Source of the DNA: Stutzerimonas stutzeri | Lineage (GTDB): Bacteria; Pseudomonadota; Gammaproteobacteria; Pseudomonadales; Pseudomonadaceae | Assembly: GCF_024448985.1 (NCBI RefSeq) | Contig: NZ_JAMOII010000008.1 | Span: 1-64,000 of the forward strand | DNA length: 64,000 nucleotides | Reading direction: 5' to 3' | Shown here: one piece after another, positions 34,835 through 45,475 of the stretch | How positions within the stretch are numbered: the first letter of the stretch is position 1 | Layout: each line of letters opens with the position of its first letter | The notes under the pieces: generated by a model | Told to the model about the DNA's origin: nothing | Databases searched by the model: none | What the model saw: the letters and a program-made list of their open reading frames with translations, nothing else | Program-made: the position numbers and the translations under genes

Positions 34835-35575
34835 TCAGCCTTGAGCGGCCTCGGGGGCGGCTTCTTCGACGAACTCGTCAGCACCACCGGCGCCATTCTG
34901 ACGGCCACGCAGCACAGCATCTGCCATGGAGCCCAGATACAGTTGCACGGCGCGGATGGCATCGTCATTACCAGGAATGATGTAGTCGACGCCTTCCGGG
35001 CTGCTGTTGGTATCGACGATACCGATGACCGGAATGCCCAGCTTGTTGGCTTCGGAAATGGCAATGCGCTCGTGATCGACGTCAACGACGAACATCGCGT
35101 CCGGCAGACCGCCCATGTCCTTGATACCACCCAGGCTACGATCCAGCTTTTCCAGATCACGGGTACGCATCAGGGCTTCTTTCTTGGTCAGCTTGTCGAA
35201 AGTACCGTCCTGGGACTGGGCTTCCAGCTCGCGCAGGCGCTTGATCGACGCACGGATGGTCTTGTAGTTGGTCAGCATGCCGCCCAACCAGCGATGATCG
35301 ACATACGGCGAGCCACAACGAGCGGCTTCTTCGCGAACGATCTTGCCAGCGGAACGCTTGGTACCAACGAACAGAATCTTGTTTTTGCCCGCAGCCAGCT
35401 TTTCAACGAACTGCAGCGCGTCGTTGAACATCGGCAGGGTTTTTTCGAGGTTGATGATATGGATCTTGTTGCGCGCACCGAAGATGAACTTGTTCATTTT
35501 CGGGTTCCAGTAACGGGTCTGGTGGCCGAAGTGCACACCGGCCTTCAGCATGTCGCGCATGGTGACTTGAGTCAT
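34835..35575 (-). CDS. rpsB: 30S ribosomal protein S2
   Basis: Small-subunit ribosomal protein. From ATG 35575 it is 246 residues, starting [19 protein letters not shown] with the family signature [20 protein letters not shown] split over residues 22-41 and [15 protein letters not shown] longer reading to 35716 is leader sequence. First gene of the rpsB-tsf unit, divergent from map. Confidence 0.98.
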   Translation of the reverse strand: MTQVTMRDMLKAGVHFGHQTRYWNPKMNKFIFGARNKIHIINLEKTLPMFNDALQFVEKLAAGKNKILFVGTKRSAGKIVREEAARCGSPYVDHRWLGGMLTNYKTIRASIKRLRELEAQSQDGTFDKLTKKEALMRTRDLEKLDRSLGGIKDMGGLPDAMFVVDVDHERIAISEANKLGIPVIGIVDTNSSPEGVDYIIPGNDDAIRAVQLYLGSMADAVLRGRQNGAGGADEFVEEAAPEAAQG

Positions 35576-35715
35576 GATACTTCCTCGGATAAGTCGGGTT
35601 AGGCCTCCACGCGTCCCGATATCCAACTCTTGCGAGCACCCAGGATACCGTGTCGACACGTGTGTGGGGTTAAGCGCAACGGGCCTCCCCGTTGAGCGGC
35701 GCGTTTTATAGCACA
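35576..35715 (-). promoter_or_regulatory. rpsB leader with structured elements
   Basis: The leader upstream of rpsB contains a perfect hairpin, AACGGG-GAGG-CCCGTT on the minus strand (35678-35693), and a 12-base palindrome CGTGTCGACACG (35649-35660). A TATAAA-like -10 box lies near 35704-35710, which would make the leader about 125 bases. rpsB is known to be autoregulated by S2 through its leader in E. coli; a similar role here is inferred. Confidence 0.45.
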
Positions 35716-35866
35716 AAGACAGCCTGGAAGGCTAGGCGGAAATTCTCGCGCACCCTGTTCTCGTTGAGCCCTCTAGCCTCCAGCGCTTTTATCAGCTCCT
35801 CATTCATTTGGTTTATCATTTGCGCTTTCGTTTTTCGCAGCGCTCCCCGGCGCCAATGAGGTTTGC

Positions 35867-36649
35867 ATGACTGTCACTATCAAGACTCCCGAAGATATCG
35901 AGAAGATGCGCATTGCCGGACGGCTCGCCGCCGAGGTGCTCGAGATGATCGGCGAGCACGTCAAGCCGGGCGTCACCACCGATGAACTGGATCGCCTCTG
36001 TCACGACCATATCGTCAATGTGCAGCAGGCCGTACCTGCCCCGCTCAACTACAAGGGCTTCCCTAAGTCGATCTGCACTTCGATCAACCACGTGGTCTGT
36101 CATGGGATTCCCAACGACAAGCCTTTGAAGGATGGCGACATTCTCAATATCGACATCACGGTCATCAAGGATGGTTACCACGGCGACACCAGCAGGATGT
36201 TCATCGTCGGCAAAGCGCCGGAATGGGCCGAGCGCCTGTGTAAGGTGACTCAAGAGTGCCTCTATAAAGGTATCGAGATTGTCCGTCCCGGCACGCGTCT
36301 AGGCGATATTGGCGAAGTGATCCAAAAGCACGCCGAGAAAAATGGTTTCTCCGTGGTCCGTGAATATTGTGGTCATGGCATCGGCAAGGTTTTTCACGAG
36401 GAACCCCAGGTGCTTCACTATGGCCGCGCGGGAACCGGTCTTGAACTTACGGAAGGTATGACCTTCACGATCGAGCCAATGATCAATCAGGGCCGTTCGG
36501 AAACCCGCCTGCTCGGCGATGGTTGGACAGCCATCACCAAGGACCGCAAGCTGTCCGCTCAATGGGAACACACGATTGTGGTCACCGCTGACGGCTATGA
36601 AATATTCACACTGCGCAGCGATGACACCATAGCTCGCACATCGCCATGA
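35867..36649 (+). CDS. map: type I methionine aminopeptidase
   Basis: Removes the initiator methionine from new proteins. The 260-residue protein has the dinuclear metal ligands in pieces: DITVIKDGYHGDTS (two aspartates), CGHGIGKVFHEEP (histidine), MTFTIEPM (glutamate) and QWEHTIVV (glutamate). A TGAGGT site precedes the ATG. Divergent from rpsB, as in other gammaproteobacteria, and followed by glnD after 37 bases. Confidence 0.97.
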   Translation: MTVTIKTPEDIEKMRIAGRLAAEVLEMIGEHVKPGVTTDELDRLCHDHIVNVQQAVPAPLNYKGFPKSICTSINHVVCHGIPNDKPLKDGDILNIDITVIKDGYHGDTSRMFIVGKAPEWAERLCKVTQECLYKGIEIVRPGTRLGDIGEVIQKHAEKNGFSVVREYCGHGIGKVFHEEPQVLHYGRAGTGLELTEGMTFTIEPMINQGRSETRLLGDGWTAITKDRKLSAQWEHTIVVTADGYEIFTLRSDDTIARTSP

Positions 36650-36686
36650 TTGCTTACCGATTTGATGTTTGACGGAGGGCGGCGAC

Positions 36687-39389
36687 ATGCCTCAGGTTGA
36701 TCCAGAGTTATTCGACCGCAGCCAGTTCCAAGCAGAATTGGCGCTCAAGGCCAGCCCCATCGCCGCCTTCAAAAAGGCCATTCGCAATGCGCGGGAAGTG
36801 CTCGACGCGCGCTTCCTGGCTGGCCGTGATATCCGCCGCCTGATCGAAGACCGAGCATGGTTCGTAGATCAGATCCTCAGGGCCGCCTGGGGCCGCTTCG
36901 ACTGGAGCAGCGATGCCGAAATCGCACTGGTTGCCGTTGGCGGCTATGGCCGCGGCGAGCTACATCCTTATTCCGATATCGATTTGCTGATCCTGCTCGA
37001 AGACAACAGCCACGAGAAATTTCGCGTCTCCATCGAAGGCCTTCTGACCCTGCTCTGGGACATCGGACTCGAGGTCGGCCAGAGCGTGCGTTCGGTCCGG
37101 GAGTGCGCCGAAGAGGCGCGTGCGGACCTGACGGTCATAACCAATCTCATGGAAAGCCGTACCATCGCTGGCCCCGAGCACCTACGGCAAAACATGCTGA
37201 AGGTCACCAACCCATCGGAAATGTGGCCGAGCAAGGAATTCTTTCTCGCCAAGCGTAACGAGCAGGCGGCACGCCACTCCAAGTACAACAACACCGAATA
37301 CAACCTGGAGCCGAACGTCAAAGGCTCACCCGGCGGGTTGCGCGACATTCAGACGATCCTGTGGATCGCACGCCGGCAGTTCGGCAGCCTGAACCTGAAT
37401 GCGATCGTCGACCAGGGGTTCTTGACCGAAGGTGAATTCGCCTTGCTGGTTTCAGGCCAGGAGTTCATCTGGCGAGTCCGTTACGGGCTGCACATGCTGG
37501 CTGGACGCGCGGAGGATCGCCTGCTATTCGACCATCAGCGCAGCCTCGCCGCCCTCCTCGGCTATAAGGACAGCGACGCCAAGCTGGCGATCGAACGCTT
37601 CATGCAGAAGTACTACCGTGTCGTCATGAGCATCTCCGAGCTCAGCGATCTGGTGGGACAGCACTTTGCGGAAGTTATTCTTTGGGAAGGCGACAGCGGT
37701 GATGCCGTACCGCTCAATAGCCGCTTTCTAGTACGCGACGGTTATCTTGAAGTAACTGACGACTCGGTGTTTCAACGCAGGCCCTTTGCGATTCTCGAAA
37801 TCTTCGTACTGCTGGCGCAGCACCCTGAAATTCAAGGCGTTCGGGCAGAAACCATTCGTCTGTTACGTGACCATCGCCACCTCATCGACGATGATTTCCG
37901 CAGCGACATTCGCAACACCAGCCTGTTCGTCGAGCTATTCAAGTGCAAGGAAGGCATCCACCGCAACCTGCGTCGAATGAACCGCTACGGCATCCTGGGG
38001 CGTTATCTGCCCGAGTTCGGCCATATCGTCGGACAGATGCAACATGACCTGTTCCATATCTACACAGTCGATGCCCACACGCTCAACGTTATCAAATACC
38101 TGCGCAAGCTCAGCAAGCCCGGCGTGGCGGAAAAATACCCGCTGGCCAGCAAGCTGGTCGAGCGCCTGCCCAAGCCTGAACTCATCTACATCGCAGGGCT
38201 TTATCACGACATTGCCAAAGGCCGCGGCGGCGACCATTCGGAACTTGGCGCAGTGGACGCCCAGGTATTCTGTGAGCGCCACAAGCTTCCCGCCTGGGAT
38301 ACACGCTTGGTGGTCTGGCTGGTAGAAAACCATCTGGTCATGTCCACCACCGCTCAGCGCAAGGACCTATCGGATCCTCAGGTCATCAACGATTTCGCCC
38401 AGCTGGTCGGCGATGAGACCCACCTCGATTACCTCTACGTGCTGACGGTGGCGGACATCAACGCAACCAACCCAACCCTCTGGAATTCGTGGCGCGCCAG
38501 CCTGCTGCGCCAGCTATATACCGAAACCAAACGAGCCCTCAAACGTGGCCTAGAAAACCCACTAGGTCGCGAGGAGCAGATTCGCCAGACCCAGCGCGCC
38601 GCGCTCGATAACCTGGTGCGCAACGGCACCGATCCCGACGACGCAGAACAGCTGTGGTCGCAGCTGGGCGACGATTACTTCATGCGCCACAGCTCCACTG
38701 ATGTCGCCTGGCATACCGAAGCCATCATCGAGCACCCAAGCGACGGCGGCCCGCTGGTTTTAATCAAGGAAACCACCCAGCGCGAGTTCGAAGGCGGCAC
38801 GCACATTTTCATTTACGCACCGGATCAACACGACTTCTTCGCGGTGACCGTAGCGGCTATGGATCAGTTAAATCTGAACATTCACGACGCCCGCATCATC
38901 ACCTCAAGCAGCCAGTTCACCCTGGACACCTACATCGTGCTGGATGCCGACGGCACACCTATCGGCAACGATCCGAAGCGCACCGAAGAAATCCGCCAAG
39001 GCCTGATCGATGCGCTGCGCAATCCGGACGATTACCTGACGATCATCAAGAAGCGCGTACCTCGCCAGCTGAAGCATTTCGCATTTCCTCCGCAGGTCAC
39101 CATCCATAACGATATGCAACGCCCGCAGACTATTATCGAAGTGATTGCGCCCGACCGCCCGGGCCTGCTGGCACGTATCGGCCAGCTGTTCCAAGACTTC
39201 GATCTGTCCGTGCAAAACGCCAAGATCGCCACGCTCGGCGAGCGCGTCGAGGACGTTTTCTTCGTCACCAACGCAGACAATCAACCACTATCGGATCTGA
39301 AACTTTGCGTTCAGCTACAACAGGCGATGATCAAGCAGCTGTCCCAGGAAAATGAGCACCAGCCCTCTCCAAGCAGCATCGTCATCTAA
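36687..39389 (+). CDS. glnD: bifunctional uridylyltransferase/uridylyl-removing enzyme GlnD
   Basis: Primary nitrogen sensor that adds or removes UMP on PII proteins according to glutamine level. From ATG 36687 (ACGGAGGG upstream) it is 900 residues: nucleotidyltransferase domain with [19 protein letters not shown], GlnD PII-UTase domain, HD domain with [18 protein letters not shown], and two C-terminal ACT domains (near 710-785 and 815-890) for glutamine binding. A start six codons earlier is possible. In P. aeruginosa dapC follows; here it is replaced by the mrp operon on the opposite strand. Confidence 0.97.
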   Translation: MPQVDPELFDRSQFQAELALKASPIAAFKKAIRNAREVLDARFLAGRDIRRLIEDRAWFVDQILRAAWGRFDWSSDAEIALVAVGGYGRGELHPYSDIDLLILLEDNSHEKFRVSIEGLLTLLWDIGLEVGQSVRSVRECAEEARADLTVITNLMESRTIAGPEHLRQNMLKVTNPSEMWPSKEFFLAKRNEQAARHSKYNNTEYNLEPNVKGSPGGLRDIQTILWIARRQFGSLNLNAIVDQGFLTEGEFALLVSGQEFIWRVRYGLHMLAGRAEDRLLFDHQRSLAALLGYKDSDAKLAIERFMQKYYRVVMSISELSDLVGQHFAEVILWEGDSGDAVPLNSRFLVRDGYLEVTDDSVFQRRPFAILEIFVLLAQHPEIQGVRAETIRLLRDHRHLIDDDFRSDIRNTSLFVELFKCKEGIHRNLRRMNRYGILGRYLPEFGHIVGQMQHDLFHIYTVDAHTLNVIKYLRKLSKPGVAEKYPLASKLVERLPKPELIYIAGLYHDIAKGRGGDHSELGAVDAQVFCERHKLPAWDTRLVVWLVENHLVMSTTAQRKDLSDPQVINDFAQLVGDETHLDYLYVLTVADINATNPTLWNSWRASLLRQLYTETKRALKRGLENPLGREEQIRQTQRAALDNLVRNGTDPDDAEQLWSQLGDDYFMRHSSTDVAWHTEAIIEHPSDGGPLVLIKETTQREFEGGTHIFIYAPDQHDFFAVTVAAMDQLNLNIHDARIITSSSQFTLDTYIVLDADGTPIGNDPKRTEEIRQGLIDALRNPDDYLTIIKKRVPRQLKHFAFPPQVTIHNDMQRPQTIIEVIAPDRPGLLARIGQLFQDFDLSVQNAKIATLGERVEDVFFVTNADNQPLSDLKLCVQLQQAMIKQLSQENEHQPSPSSIVI

Positions 39390-39473
39390 CGTGCCGCTTG
39401 GGGAAATGACGGCAGCAAGCACGCGGCAAAGAGCGAGACCCTACGCAGAGGCCGGGCTCAATGCATAGCGCCG

Positions 39474-39803
39474 TCAGTCCCAAGGCTTGCCACGGGTTCG
39501 CTCGGTGCAGCTCAGCTTCTGCTGCATGGCAGCCTTCGCCAGTATGTGCGCGCTGACCGGAGCGGTGATGAAGAGAAACATGGTGATCAGCAACTCATGC
39601 AGGCTCAGGCCGTCGTTCATGCTGCTGAAGAAAATCATCGAGGCGATGACAATGCCGCCAACGCCGAGCGTCGTGGCCTTGGTCGGCCCATGCAGGCGCG
39701 TATAGAAATCGGGTAGACGATACAGGCCTATCGCACCGATCAATGCAAAGATACTTCCGATGATCAGGCAGGCGCTGACCAGCAACTCAATCCAGAACGG
39801 CAT
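39474..39803 (-). CDS. mrpG: Na+/H+ antiporter subunit G
   Basis: Small membrane subunit of the Mrp/Sha/Mnh multisubunit cation/proton antiporter. From ATG 39803 (GGGAGAG site) it is 109 residues with three membrane helices and the PhaG/MnhG motif GLYRLPDFYTRLHGPTKATTLG. The reading from 39833 adds ten residues that overlap mrpF and is not preferred. Last gene of the operon, facing glnD across an 84-base gap without a recognisable terminator. Confidence 0.94.
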   Translation of the reverse strand: MPFWIELLVSACLIIGSIFALIGAIGLYRLPDFYTRLHGPTKATTLGVGGIVIASMIFFSSMNDGLSLHELLITMFLFITAPVSAHILAKAAMQQKLSCTERTRGKPWD

Positions 39804-39813
39804 GTGCTCTCCC

Positions 39814-40083
39814 TCAATCGATGATGTCGCCATGCAGCAAATGCTTGCCCACCGCGACGGTACTGACGAACCCCATCACCGCAATCAGCAGCGCGGCTTC
39901 GAAAAACAGATCGGAAGCCAGCCAGATACCGAACAGCACGATCAGCGCCAGGCCGTTTATGTACAGCGTATCCAGCGCCAATACCCGATCAGGCATTTCT
40001 GGCCCCTTGACCAAACGAATGACATTGAGCAATGCCGCCACACCCAACAGGCCCATACAGAACGGAATCACATAGGCTAGCAT
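39814..40083 (-). CDS. mrpF: Na+/H+ antiporter subunit F
   Basis: Three-helix subunit of the Mrp antiporter, 89 residues, with the family pattern VKGPEMPDRVLALDTLYING. It overlaps mrpE by seven bases and is separated from mrpG by ten. In other Mrp systems MrpF is needed for assembly and for bile salt resistance; the precise role is by analogy. Confidence 0.94.
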   Translation of the reverse strand: MLAYVIPFCMGLLGVAALLNVIRLVKGPEMPDRVLALDTLYINGLALIVLFGIWLASDLFFEAALLIAVMGFVSTVAVGKHLLHGDIID

Positions 40084-40571
40084 TCGAAAATCTCCAGCAG
40101 CGGCGCCTCGTAGCTGCTCTTCACCTCAGCGACCAGCGCCTCGATATCGGGTGCGTCCAGCGCATGCAGAATCAACACCTTATGGTCCTCACTAAGGCCG
40201 GCTGACACCGTGCCGGGAGTCAACGAGATGATGCTGGTCAGCATTGCCAGCACGAACTCATTCTCGATCACCATCGGTACCTCGATGAATGCGGGCTGCA
40301 GCTTCTCCTGTGGTCCAAGCACCAGCTTCGCCACATGCATGTTGGCCACGACGATGTCATAGAACACTTTCAGCATGAACAGGCACAGCTTGAGCGGTTT
40401 GCGCACAGGCGGCACTTCGATCAGAAAACCTGAGACCAACAGCGGAATCGCCCAACCGAGGAACAGACCCAGCAAGATATGACCGGCCCCCAGGGTGTTG
40501 TTGAGCAAGAGCCATAGCGCCGTCAGCAATAATGTCAAAGCAGGGTTCGGCAACAGGCGGGACTTCTTCAT
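40077..40571 (-). CDS. mrpE: Na+/H+ antiporter subunit E
   Basis: Membrane subunit of 164 residues with N-terminal helices (PALTLLLTALWLLLNN) and a cytoplasmic domain containing TSIISLTPGTVSAGLSEDHK, the MnhE hallmark. Overlaps mrpD by four bases. Confidence 0.94.
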   Translation of the reverse strand: MKKSRLLPNPALTLLLTALWLLLNNTLGAGHILLGLFLGWAIPLLVSGFLIEVPPVRKPLKLCLFMLKVFYDIVVANMHVAKLVLGPQEKLQPAFIEVPMVIENEFVLAMLTSIISLTPGTVSAGLSEDHKVLILHALDAPDIEALVAEVKSSYEAPLLEIFEC

Positions 40572-42070
40572 GCACCAGCTCCCTGAATAATCTGCAGATA
40601 AGGACCAAGATCGAACAGCTGTGCAGCCGTGGCCTGGACGTAAGCCTGGATCGGCTGCGCGGCAACGACCAGCAGCACACTGCCCAACAGCAACCCAAAG
40701 GTTGCCAGCATGCGCAGCGAGTCGGCAGGCACCGCCACCACTGCCGCCTCGCTCGATCTCCAGAACACCAGGCTTCCAGCGCGGCTCAGCGCTATCACCA
40801 TACCCAACCCACCGATCAGCACCACAGACCAGAGCAAAGAGGCACCGCTACCGGGTGACACCGCCTGCAACAGCATCACCTTGCCTAAGAACCCGGAAAA
40901 CGGAGGCAAGCCCGCGACCGAAATCGCGCCGGCAAAAAATAGTGCTCCCAGCGTGAGAGGTTGTCTCAATGCTGGTGCCGAAGCCAAATCCGACGCCATC
41001 TCGCCCCGCTGACGAGCAATCACATCCGCCAGCAAGAACAGGCCGCCTGTCACCAATGTGCTGTGCAGCAGGTAGTAAAGCGCAGCGCTCATCCCTTGTT
41101 CAGTGCCCAGCGCAACACCTGCCAGCAGCGTACCCACCGAAACCACAACCAGATAAGACAGGAGAATCTGCAGGTTGCGCGCAGCCAGAGCGCCCAGCAC
41201 GCCGGCGGCGAGCGTGAGCATTGATAATGGCCACAGCCAATCGAGCACCATGTTGCTCAAGGTGCCCGCCTCGCTGCCGTAGATGAGCGTAAACACTCGG
41301 ACGATCGCATAGAGACCGAGCTTGGTCATGATCGCAAACAGCGCCGCAACCGGTGCCGTCGCTGAGGCATAAGCACGCGGAAGCCAAAAGTACAGCGGCA
41401 GGATTGCGCCCTTGAGGGCGAACACCACCAGCAGCAGATAACCCGCCGCCGCTAGAAGCGGCGCATCGGCAGGGTCAGCTGCCCCAACTCGGATGGCCAG
41501 GTCGGCCATGTTCAGCGTCCCGGTGAGCCCATAAAGCATGCTTACGCCCACCAGGAACAGCGCAGAACCCAGCAGATTCAGCACCACATAGTGGATGCCA
41601 GCTTGTACGCGCTTGGCACCGTTGCCGTGCAGCAACAACGCATAGGATGAAATCAGCAGGATTTCAAAGAACACGAACAGGTTGAACAGATCCCCGGTCA
41701 GAAACGCACCGTTGATCCCGGCCAATTGAAACTGAAACAGCGCATGGAAGTTCGGCCCTTTCTCGTCGTCCCCACGCGACGCATAAAGCGCCACGAAGCC
41801 GGCAAGTACCGCAGTTACCAACAACATCAACGCACTCAGGCGGTCGAGCAGCAATATGATGCCGAACGGCGGCAGCCAATCTCCCAGTTGGTAAACGAAC
41901 AGAGTGCCAGTGTTTGCCTGTAGCAGCAGCCATAGGGCCAGCGGCACCAGCAGCCAAGTCGCCAACAATGACACCAGACGTTTGAAGGGCAACGCCTGCT
42001 TATGGGTCAGCAGCAACAAACTACCGACGAACAGCGGAAGCAAGATCGGGAGGATCAACGCATGATTCAT
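40568..42070 (-). CDS. mrpD: Na+/H+ antiporter subunit D
   Basis: NuoN/NuoM-like proton-translocating subunit, 500 residues with about 14 membrane helices. Conserved features include the helix with FVFFEILLISSYALLL (the key glutamate) and the broken helix around LKGAILPLYFWLPRAYASA with its lysine. Overlaps mrpC and mrpE by four bases each (ATGA). Pairs functionally with the fused A subunit to form the two ion routes. Confidence 0.95.
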   Translation of the reverse strand: MNHALILPILLPLFVGSLLLLTHKQALPFKRLVSLLATWLLVPLALWLLLQANTGTLFVYQLGDWLPPFGIILLLDRLSALMLLVTAVLAGFVALYASRGDDEKGPNFHALFQFQLAGINGAFLTGDLFNLFVFFEILLISSYALLLHGNGAKRVQAGIHYVVLNLLGSALFLVGVSMLYGLTGTLNMADLAIRVGAADPADAPLLAAAGYLLLVVFALKGAILPLYFWLPRAYASATAPVAALFAIMTKLGLYAIVRVFTLIYGSEAGTLSNMVLDWLWPLSMLTLAAGVLGALAARNLQILLSYLVVVSVGTLLAGVALGTEQGMSAALYYLLHSTLVTGGLFLLADVIARQRGEMASDLASAPALRQPLTLGALFFAGAISVAGLPPFSGFLGKVMLLQAVSPGSGASLLWSVVLIGGLGMVIALSRAGSLVFWRSSEAAVVAVPADSLRMLATFGLLLGSVLLVVAAQPIQAYVQATAAQLFDLGPYLQIIQGAGA

Positions 42071-42396
42071 TCGCGCGGCTCCCTGCCATCCACATGGTCG
42101 GTGCGCAACTCACCCAGGCCGCGCAGTGACAGCACCACAATGAATGCGGTCATGGCGAAGCCGATGACAATGGCGGTTAGCACCAGAGCCTGCGGAAGCG
42201 GATCACCGTACTCGGCGCTTCTGCCTATTACGGCCGGCACGCCCGTGGCAAGCCTACCCATGGAGAAAATGAACAGGTTCACCGCGTAAGAAATTAGCGT
42301 CAGCCCCATCACCACGGGAAATATTCGCGCGCGAAGCAGCAGGTACACCCCACTTGCCATCATGATTCCCAGCGTTATCGCCAGTACAGCTTCCAT
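42067..42396 (-). CDS. mrpC: Na+/H+ antiporter subunit C
   Basis: NuoK-like subunit of 109 residues with three helices, including GVYLLLRARIFPVVMGLTLI and the VLTAIVIGFAMTAF segment. The ATG at 42396 has a near-perfect AAGGAGG site and overlaps the mrpA stop as TGATG; an in-frame GTG at 42414 is rejected. Confidence 0.94.
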   Translation of the reverse strand: MEAVLAITLGIMMASGVYLLLRARIFPVVMGLTLISYAVNLFIFSMGRLATGVPAVIGRSAEYGDPLPQALVLTAIVIGFAMTAFIVVLSLRGLGELRTDHVDGREPRE

Positions 42397-45188
42397 CAGA
42401 GCACCTCCTTGCACGATTGATCCTGACTGACATGGCCGATGTTGGACAAAATCAACAAAGTCGCGCCTACCACCGTCAGATAAACGCCCAGGTCGAACAG
42501 CATGGCCGTAGCCAGCTCGAACTCACCAATCAACGGAAGATGGAAATGACCGAAAGCCGAGGTCAGGAACGGCCGTCCGAACAACCAACTACCCAGCCCG
42601 GTCAGCCCGGCGATCAGAACCCCCAGTCCCGCGATACCGTGGTAGCTGAACGGTTGCCGCTGCTGTGCCCAGGTAACACCGTGTGAAATGTATTGCAGGA
42701 TCAGTGCGACCGCGGTGATCAGGCCGGCAATGAAGCCTCCACCCGGCAGGTTGTGGCCACGCAGGAAGATGAAAACAGAAATCAGCAAGGCCATCGGGAG
42801 CAGCGTACGTGACAGCGTATCCAGAACCATCGGATGACTATCGGTACTCCATAAACGTCCATGGTAATCCCGAAGCGGATGAGGCAGATGCAACCCATAG
42901 AGCAACCCATAGATGCCCACCGCAGCGATGGCCAGTACCGCTATCTCGCCAAAGGTATCGAAGCCCCGGAAGTCGACCAGAATGACATTGACCACGTTGG
43001 TTCCACCGCCGCCGGAAACGCTGTTTTCTAGGAAGAACGATGCAATGCTGTCGTAAGGACGCGTCAGCACTGCATAAGCGAGCAAGGCGATCATGGTGCC
43101 GAAGCTGCCGGCCAGAACCAGATCACGGAAGCTGCGCAGGCTGCTCGACTCTGTGGGCGTGCGGTCAGGCATGAAGAACAGCGCCAGGATCAACAAGATA
43201 ATGGTCACCACTTCGACCGAAAGCTGTGTCAGCGCCAGGTCGGGTGCCGAGTAGCGGGCGAACGCCAGCGCTACCATCAGGCCGACGACGCTCAGCACCA
43301 TCAACGCCACCAGACGCCGGCGGTGGAAAAATACCGTCAGCAGCGACGCCAGGCAGAGGACCAGCATCCCAAAAACAGTGATTGTGTCCGGCGGAGTGAG
43401 CGCAACCGGACCGCTCAACGCTTTCAATGGCGTCAGGGCGTACACCACTAGCAACAGGGAACTAAGTAGAACCAGCATCAGATAGCGTTGCAATGAGCCA
43501 GTTTCCAAGCGCTCGGTTAACCAGCGCGCGCTCCCGGCAAGATCGCTGATCACGCGCGTGAAGACCTGCAGCGAATCCACTCGAGGAAGCCCCTCGTACC
43601 AGCGGAACGCCCACTTGCGCAGCGAATAAATGAGCAACCCCCCCGCCAGCGCGACAAAGCTCATCAGCAGCGGCAGGTTGAAACCGTGCCAGATCGACAG
43701 ACTGTATTCGGGGACCGGGCCATTCAGGCTTCCGGCAACCGCAGCCGCCAGTAGCGGCGCTACGGTGTAGGCCGGCAACATTCCAACCAGTAGGCAGAGC
43801 AGTACCAGAATCTCCACCGGAATCTTCATGTAGCGAGCCGGTTCGTGTGGAGGATACTTGGGCAGATCGATCGGCTCGCCATTGAAGAAAACGTCATGCA
43901 CGAAGCGCAGCGAATAAGCCACCGAAAAAGCACTTGCCAGGGTCGCCAGTGCCGGAATCGTCCAATAGAAGCTGCCCAGCAGATGCTGATCGAGGGTTTC
44001 GGCGAAAAACATTTCCTTGCTGAGGAATCCATTGAGCAAGGGCACCCCGGCCATGGCCAGCGAGGCGATCATCGCCAGCGCCGCCGTGTGCGGCATGTAT
44101 TTCAGCATGCCGTTGATGCGCCGCATGTCGCGGGTCCCGGTTTCATGGTCGATGATGCCGGCAGCCATGAACAGCGACGCCTTGAAGGTGGCGTGGTTGA
44201 TGATGTGGAAGATTGCCGCCACCGCACCCAGCCGCGAATCAAGCCCGAACAGCAAAGTGATCAACCCAAGGTGGCTGATGGTCGAGTAAGCCAACAAGCC
44301 TTTGAGGTCGTGCTGGAACAGCGCCATGACCGCGCCGATCAACAGTGTTGCCAGCCCGGTCAAGCTGACCAGATAGAACCACCACTCCGAATCCGAAAGT
44401 GCTGGATAAAGCCGCGCCAGCAGAAACACACCAGCCTTGACCATGGTTGCCGAATGCAGAAAGGCCGAAACCGGTGTCGGTGCCGCCATTGCCTGCGGTA
44501 ACCAGAAGTGAAACGGAAACTGTGCGGATTTGGTGAAAACCCCAAGCAGCACCAGGATCAGCGTCAGCGGATATAGTGAGTGCGCCCGAATCAGGTCGCC
44601 CGACGCCAATACGGTGGTCAGCTCATAGCTACCGACAATATGACCGATCAGCAGAATGCCAGCCAGCAGCGCCAACCCGCCCCCGCCAGTCACCGCCAAC
44701 GCCATACGCGCGCCCTGACGGGCTTCGGTCCGATGATTCCAGAAGCCGATCAGGAGAAACGACGAGAGGCTGGTCAGCTCCCAGAACATCAGCATCAGCA
44801 GCAGGTTTTCAGCCAGCACCACGCCGAGCATCGCACCCATGAAAAGCAGGAAAAATCCATAAAAGCGCCCCATCGGCTCATGCTTGGATAGGTAATAACG
44901 CGCATAAAGGATGACCAGCAGACCAATGCCTAGAATCAGCAACGCAAACAAGAAGCCGAGTCCGTCGAGCCTCAGGCTCAGGTTCAACCCGAGTTCTGGC
45001 AGCCAGGGCATCATCTGTACGTCTATTTCGCCACCAAAGACAGCGGCACGTTTGGATAACAGAAGAACCAGAGCCGCCAACGGAGCCAACCCAGCACCGA
45101 ACGCACAGGCGGATCTACCAAAACGTTCGAACAGTAGCGGTAGGCAAATCCCTAAAAATGGCAGAGCGATTATCAGCGCAAGCGCCAT
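42396..45188 (-). CDS. mrpA: fused Na+/H+ antiporter subunits A and B
   Basis: Largest Mrp subunit, 930 residues from the ATG at 45188. Residues 1 to about 650 are NuoL-like with [21 protein letters not shown] in pieces, the HSATMVKAG motif, and [11 protein letters not shown]. The C-terminal third is the MnhB-like domain fused in frame ([23 protein letters not shown]). Such AB fusion defines the six-gene Mrp type of pseudomonads and rhizobia (ShaA/PhaA). The operon gives Na+ and pH homeostasis and is important under alkaline or salt stress. An earlier TTG two codons upstream was not used. Confidence 0.95.
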   Translation of the reverse strand: MALALIIALPFLGICLPLLFERFGRSACAFGAGLAPLAALVLLLSKRAAVFGGEIDVQMMPWLPELGLNLSLRLDGLGFLFALLILGIGLLVILYARYYLSKHEPMGRFYGFFLLFMGAMLGVVLAENLLLMLMFWELTSLSSFLLIGFWNHRTEARQGARMALAVTGGGGLALLAGILLIGHIVGSYELTTVLASGDLIRAHSLYPLTLILVLLGVFTKSAQFPFHFWLPQAMAAPTPVSAFLHSATMVKAGVFLLARLYPALSDSEWWFYLVSLTGLATLLIGAVMALFQHDLKGLLAYSTISHLGLITLLFGLDSRLGAVAAIFHIINHATFKASLFMAAGIIDHETGTRDMRRINGMLKYMPHTAALAMIASLAMAGVPLLNGFLSKEMFFAETLDQHLLGSFYWTIPALATLASAFSVAYSLRFVHDVFFNGEPIDLPKYPPHEPARYMKIPVEILVLLCLLVGMLPAYTVAPLLAAAVAGSLNGPVPEYSLSIWHGFNLPLLMSFVALAGGLLIYSLRKWAFRWYEGLPRVDSLQVFTRVISDLAGSARWLTERLETGSLQRYLMLVLLSSLLLVVYALTPLKALSGPVALTPPDTITVFGMLVLCLASLLTVFFHRRRLVALMVLSVVGLMVALAFARYSAPDLALTQLSVEVVTIILLILALFFMPDRTPTESSSLRSFRDLVLAGSFGTMIALLAYAVLTRPYDSIASFFLENSVSGGGGTNVVNVILVDFRGFDTFGEIAVLAIAAVGIYGLLYGLHLPHPLRDYHGRLWSTDSHPMVLDTLSRTLLPMALLISVFIFLRGHNLPGGGFIAGLITAVALILQYISHGVTWAQQRQPFSYHGIAGLGVLIAGLTGLGSWLFGRPFLTSAFGHFHLPLIGEFELATAMLFDLGVYLTVVGATLLILSNIGHVSQDQSCKEVL

Positions 45189-45321
45189 GAGCAAAAACCC
45201 CTTAAGCCGCGCATGCGCGCGGCAGTTATGTTCCCTGTCACGGATCTAAGCCCGAAGAGACATGGCGGTGTGGGCCGATTATCCATACCGGTCGAAGCAA
45301 CGTCATGGACTCAAGTATTTC

Positions 45322-45373
45322 GAAAAACAAAAGGCCCAGCCCAACACCGAGCCAGACGCTGCTCAGCCTGGGC
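45322..45373 (-). terminator. terminator downstream of the SlyB-like gene
   Basis: GCCCAG and CTGGGC arms 28 bases apart, followed on the minus strand by CTTTTGTTTTTC, lie about 100 bases past the lipoprotein stop. The rest of the 287-base space to mrpA (45189-45475) shows no gene and must contain the mrp promoter. Confidence 0.6.
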
Positions 45374-45475
45374 GTAAAAGCGCACGCGACGCGCATAACT
45401 TCAGGCCGGCATGCTTATAGCAAAATCACGGTGCGCGGCGACAGTGATCGTTCAGCCACAGCAGATTTGCCTACT

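Noticed and set aside
39390-39473. Mobile element at the glnD-mrp junction
   Set aside because: No transposase, inverted or direct repeats; the junction is only 84 bases.
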